From: Scandinavium sp036271055
GTDB taxonomy: Bacteria > Pseudomonadota > Gammaproteobacteria > Enterobacterales > Enterobacteriaceae
Reading direction: 5' to 3'
DNA: 64,000 bases
Assembly (NCBI RefSeq): GCF_036271055.1
Contig: NZ_DATBBJ010000063.1
Coordinates: forward strand, 124,001-188,000
Shown here: positions 61,525 through 64,000 of the stretch, one piece after another
Layout: every line of letters starts with the position of its first letter
Position numbering within the stretch: the first letter of the stretch is position 1
The notes under the pieces: generated by a model
What the model saw: the letters and a program-made list of their open reading frames with translations, nothing else
Told to the model about the DNA's origin: nothing
Databases searched by the model: none
Position numbers and translations under genes: made by a program

Positions 61525-62308
61525 CTTCATCATCCTTAAATATGATGGCGCGACACTTCACGCTTTCCTGCTCGAGAGGCTGATTGCAAATCATCAAGGT
61601 GGAACCATATTGCAGGCGATTTATCGTGAGATAAGCCGTATGTTTTTTGGCGCAGTCGATGGGGTGCCTCAGGCGTAACTCATTGAAGACTTCCTGACTG
61701 TATTCTTCTCCTGACCAGGAGGAGTACAGCGTGCATTTTTCAACGTTTCCAGCAGAAAAATATTCAGGAGAAAGGGGGAGCGATGTCTGATTTAGCCAAT
61801 AAAAAAGGCTTCCTGCCATAGCGACAGTGATAAGGCCACTCAGTACGGCAGCGTATGCGTATTTATTACGCGAAACGTTATCCGTCGCTGTCGTCGTTGC
61901 TACGGGTTCTATTACCGGGGGAATAACTTCCGTAATCGGGGCCGCGGGTGGGCTAATAAACTCATCTATTTGTCCGCTTTGAACCGTGGCGTTGCACTGA
62001 AAACCCTGTTTCGGCAACGTACGGATAATATCCTCTTCCAGCCCCACCGCTTTCAGGCCCTTGCGAATTGACGCAATGCTTTGGTACAGCGTGTTGGTCG
62101 AAACAATTACGCCTTTTCTCTCCCAGACTTGCTCGAAAAGCATCTTTTGCGTGACGGGCTGCTGCGCGTGACTCAGCAAAATGTGAAGGCACTCTGAAGC
62201 AGGTCCGTGCAGCGTTACTTTTCCCGATGGATAGCTATTCCGATGAACCAGACTGCAATTTTCCGGGCTAAATAAAATTATCTCATTGATAAGGTATGCA
62301 TTTTTCAT
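61511..62308 (-). CDS. ToxR/CadC-like membrane-bound regulator, MarT-like
   Basis: 265 aa. N-terminal OmpR-type winged helix (LLSHAQQPVTQKMLFEQVWE; NTLYQSIASIRKGLKAVGLE; IIRTLPKQGFQC), a Pro/Thr-rich linker, one membrane helix (about 150-172), and a periplasmic domain with several cysteines. Such proteins sense the envelope and switch genes from the membrane. Its targets are not visible, but the neighbours at 62.8 and 63.4 kb are candidates. Confidence 0.85.
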   Translation of the reverse strand: MKNAYLINEIILFSPENCSLVHRNSYPSGKVTLHGPASECLHILLSHAQQPVTQKMLFEQVWERKGVIVSTNTLYQSIASIRKGLKAVGLEEDIIRTLPKQGFQCNATVQSGQIDEFISPPAAPITEVIPPVIEPVATTTATDNVSRNKYAYAAVLSGLITVAMAGSLFYWLNQTSLPLSPEYFSAGNVEKCTLYSSWSGEEYSQEVFNELRLRHPIDCAKKHTAYLTINRLQYGSTLMICNQPLEQESVKCRAIIFKDDEDENK

Positions 62309-62803
62309 GTTTTTTACAGCGCCAGAATGTGCAGATTAGGGGTATGAATTCTCACTACAAGATCCTGAATCAGGAGAGATCAGGTAACTTCACTCCTCTT
62401 TTGTGAGGTCGATCACCTATGATGAGCCTCGTTGAAACCTCTCGCCTCACCAGGGAACGCGGTTATCAACAGTATAGTGCCGAGCCAGTATGACAGCGGA
62501 GGCATGCAGAATAAATTCCTGCAATCGAGAATTAATATGTTGTTTTATGTTGAGCTATTAACGTATCGCAACTTGAGAACATTCTTAACCTGTTAAAGGT
62601 GATGGGCGTGGAGTTTTATTCTGCCAGTATGGTTTTGTGTGCTTTTTTATGTGTGATTATGGCTTTTTTTATAGCGTAATGTTCATGCTCGTACGGATAT
62701 TGAAAGTCTCTTTGATTGATTTATATTAGACCGCACAAACTGTAATGAAATAGTTTAGATGATGTGCCGGTGCTCGATGGCCTTTAACGTCTTGTAGGTT
62801 GTA
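62309..62803. promoter_or_regulatory. Divergent AT-rich region between two winged-helix regulators
   Basis: 495 bases. It holds an inverted repeat TCCTGAATCAGGA (62362-62374) close to the MarT-like start and a possible 23-aa membrane peptide at 62608-62679. Otherwise it is AT-rich with runs of T near 62640-62670. It should contain promoters for both flanking regulators. Confidence 0.45.
62608..62679 (+). CDS. Possible 23-aa single-helix membrane peptide
   Basis: A short frame starting at GTG 62608 with AAAGGTGA about 8 bases upstream encodes MEFYSASMVLCAFLCVIMAF plus three residues (FIA). It is almost entirely hydrophobic and could span the membrane once. An ATG at 62602 would add two residues but is too close to the ribosome site. 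Chance ORFs of this length are common; the support is the good ribosome site and the uniform hydrophobicity. Confidence 0.35.
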   Translation: MEFYSASMVLCAFLCVIMAFFIA

Positions 62804-63205
62804 ATGATGGACTATCAGTTACATGGTTTCCTTATTGGGAAAGAGATCCACTTTGATATTGAGAATCAAAGGTTGTATCGCTTACCGTCACGGCATGCTG
62901 ATAAAAGTATTGTATTTGTGACCATTGGTTTAAATAAAACCATGCTTGAACTGTTTCTTTACTTAATGATCCATGCCCGCGAACGGGCGGTCAGTAAAGA
63001 CGAATTAATAAGAAAAGTGTGGGAAGAAAATGATTTAAGTTGTTCTTCCCAGCGCTTATGGCAGGTATTGCATAACCTGAATAAAAAACTGGAAATGCTC
63101 GGCTTACCTGTCGATTTTATCAGTAATACCCGAAACGACGGTTATCGTATAACCGACGACACGATTCGCCCTGTTTACTATAAAGAAAACGAACCGGCGA
63201 TTTAA
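62804..63205 (+). CDS. Orphan winged-helix DNA-binding protein
   Basis: 133 aa. An OmpR/CadC-type winged helix covers most of the protein (MLELFLYLMIHARERAVSKD, LIRKVWEENDLSCSSQRLWQ, NTRNDGYRITDD). No receiver domain and no membrane segment, so it is a free DNA-binding domain like that of the MarT-like protein. Two ATGs (62804, 62807). A clear terminator follows at 63260. Confidence 0.8.
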   Translation: MMDYQLHGFLIGKEIHFDIENQRLYRLPSRHADKSIVFVTIGLNKTMLELFLYLMIHARERAVSKDELIRKVWEENDLSCSSQRLWQVLHNLNKKLEMLGLPVDFISNTRNDGYRITDDTIRPVYYKENEPAI

Positions 63206-63259
63206 GTGAAATAAATTGAGAGATTGCGTTGGGAGAGTGATGTCTTCCTGCACGCTTTT

Positions 63260-63290
63260 CCCTGGATAGGCCCTATCCGGGGAATTTTTT
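63260..63290 (+). terminator. Intrinsic terminator after the winged-helix gene
   Basis: Stem GGATAG / CTATCC extended by CCC / GGG, 3-base loop, followed by a run of T from 63285. It separates the regulator from the chemoreceptor gene. Confidence 0.85.
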
Positions 63291-63401
63291 TATTCTTTTT
63301 TTGTTGTTTTAGTTTTCGTAAAAAAGCCAAGGGATTGGCACATCGCAACTCGCATTGTTATGTGAGTTGAGTCTGTTTATAAAACTGAATCAGGTGATTC
63401 T

Positions 63402-64000
63402 ATGAATATCTCATCCTATTTTTTAAATCTCAAAACCGGCAGCAAGCTCACGCTGGGGTTTATGGTCGTCATCATTATGATGATTGCTATTCTGCTGACC
63501 AGCATTTTAGGCTTGAAAAATATTCAGGAAAAAGTCCTCAAAGGATCGATTAACGTTGAGTTGATTAACGATCTTTTTGATGCCCGTCTAAGCCGTACCA
63601 GCTACCAGTACACGGGAGATCTGACGTACCTGAAGAAAAATACCGAAGCCATCAATAAAATGGTGGCTATCCTGGAAGAGCTGAAAAATTTCAGTTGGTC
63701 TGAGGACGGTAGCCAGCTTCTGTTGCGTACGGAGAATGCGGTAAACAACTACATTGCTGAACGTGCGCCGTTTAATCTGGCAATGAAGAAAAAAATTGAA
63801 GCCGAGCAATTACTTGATTCGGCTGTGATCTGTGATGACTCACGCATCATTGCTGCTCTTAGCCTTAATGACTCGCTCTCTATTGAACAAAAATACCAGG
63901 CCGCTCAACTGGCTTTCATCTTTAATGATATAGATTCGCGGCTGACAGATTACAAGCTAAAACCTGTATCAGCCACACTCGCAGCGATGAAAGAAAAGCT
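63402..64000 (+). CDS. Methyl-accepting chemotaxis protein, N-terminal part
   Basis: Only the first 199 codons are in the window. MNISSYFLNLKTGSKLTLGF leads into a first membrane helix (about 18-40). A periplasmic helical-bundle sensor follows (ELINDLFDARLSRTSYQYTG; RTENAVNNYIAERAPFNLAM). The cytoplasmic signalling domain is beyond the end. The ATG at 63402 has AGGTGA upstream. Ligand unknown. It suggests a motile host. Confidence 0.85.
   Translation, partial: MNISSYFLNLKTGSKLTLGFMVVIIMMIAILLTSILGLKNIQEKVLKGSINVELINDLFDARLSRTSYQYTGDLTYLKKNTEAINKMVAILEELKNFSWSEDGSQLLLRTENAVNNYIAERAPFNLAMKKKIEAEQLLDSAVICDDSRIIAALSLNDSLSIEQKYQAAQLAFIFNDIDSRLTDYKLKPVSATLAAMKEK

Noticed and set aside
61057..62308. 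MarT/FidL-like pair as evidence of a Salmonella SPI-3-type pathogenicity island
   Set aside because: No selC tRNA gene, mgtCB or misL is seen nearby, and such regulator pairs also occur in non-pathogens.
63340..63365. A sigma-54-like TTGGCAC before the chemoreceptor gene
   Set aside because: The TTGC element with the required spacing is missing, and no sigma-28 motif could be seen either.
1..64000. tRNA, rRNA, insertion sequences or phage genes
   Set aside because: I looked for them but found no tRNA-like cloverleaf sequence, transposase, integrase or phage structural gene that I could support.

Overview
The window is a chromosomal segment of a member of the Enterobacteriaceae. Gene order from mutM-coaD through the waa (LPS core) cluster, kbl-tdh, envC-gpmM, secB-gpsA-cysE, lldPRD, mtlADR and selAB follows the Escherichia coli backbone, and the proteins match E. 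coli ones closely. The inner and outer core genes (waaE, wabG, wabH, a WabN-like deacetylase) are of the Klebsiella/Serratia type rather than the E. coli type. Together with a chemoreceptor gene, the ERIC and REP repeats and the aldB, GH127 and marT/fidL-like genes, this suggests a motile relative such as Enterobacter, Lelliottia or Leclercia. I cannot fix the genus from sequence reading alone.

Layout. 1-15167: mutM (5' end cut off), coaD and a long LPS core region. A minus-strand operon hldD-waaF-waaC-GT9-GT2-waaL runs toward a plus-strand deacetylase gene (wabN-like). A second minus-strand run follows: waaQ-wabG-wabH-GT2, then waaA-waaE-coaD. An ERIC element sits in the hldD/waaF junction. 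15383-20794: the threonine catabolism pair kbl-tdh, followed by three further glycosyltransferase genes. 20812-24573: yibQ, envC and gpmM. 24821-27920: yibN-grxC-secB-gpsA-cysE. 27985-32372: trmL and the L-lactate operon lldPRD with two LldR-type operators.

32373-38207 is an accessory insertion between lldP and yibL. It carries one very large gene (1853 aa) whose layout, DUF4011 then SF1 helicase then Vsr-like nuclease then DUF3320, matches known or suspected single-gene antiphage proteins. 38208-44829: yibL, yibT, the mannitol operon mtlADR with a promoter region rich in CRP sites, and yibI-yibH. 44890-51164: yibF, selA-selB, a small secreted repeat protein and aldB.

51209-56391 is accessory: a MarR-regulated EmrAB-type efflux operon, a HicAB toxin-antitoxin pair and an HsdR-N nuclease-like gene broken by one extra base in a G tract. 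56615-61052 is a sugar module with a GH127 beta-L-arabinofuranosidase, a GPH-type transporter and an AraC regulator. 61057-63205 holds MarT/FidL-like membrane regulators, an orphan winged-helix protein and a possible 23-aa membrane peptide. The window ends inside a methyl-accepting chemotaxis protein gene.

Most of the window is housekeeping sequence. The best candidates for something unusual are the giant helicase-nuclease, the frameshifted HsdR-N gene beside HicAB, the 27-residue-repeat secreted protein, and the small regulators near 62-63 kb.
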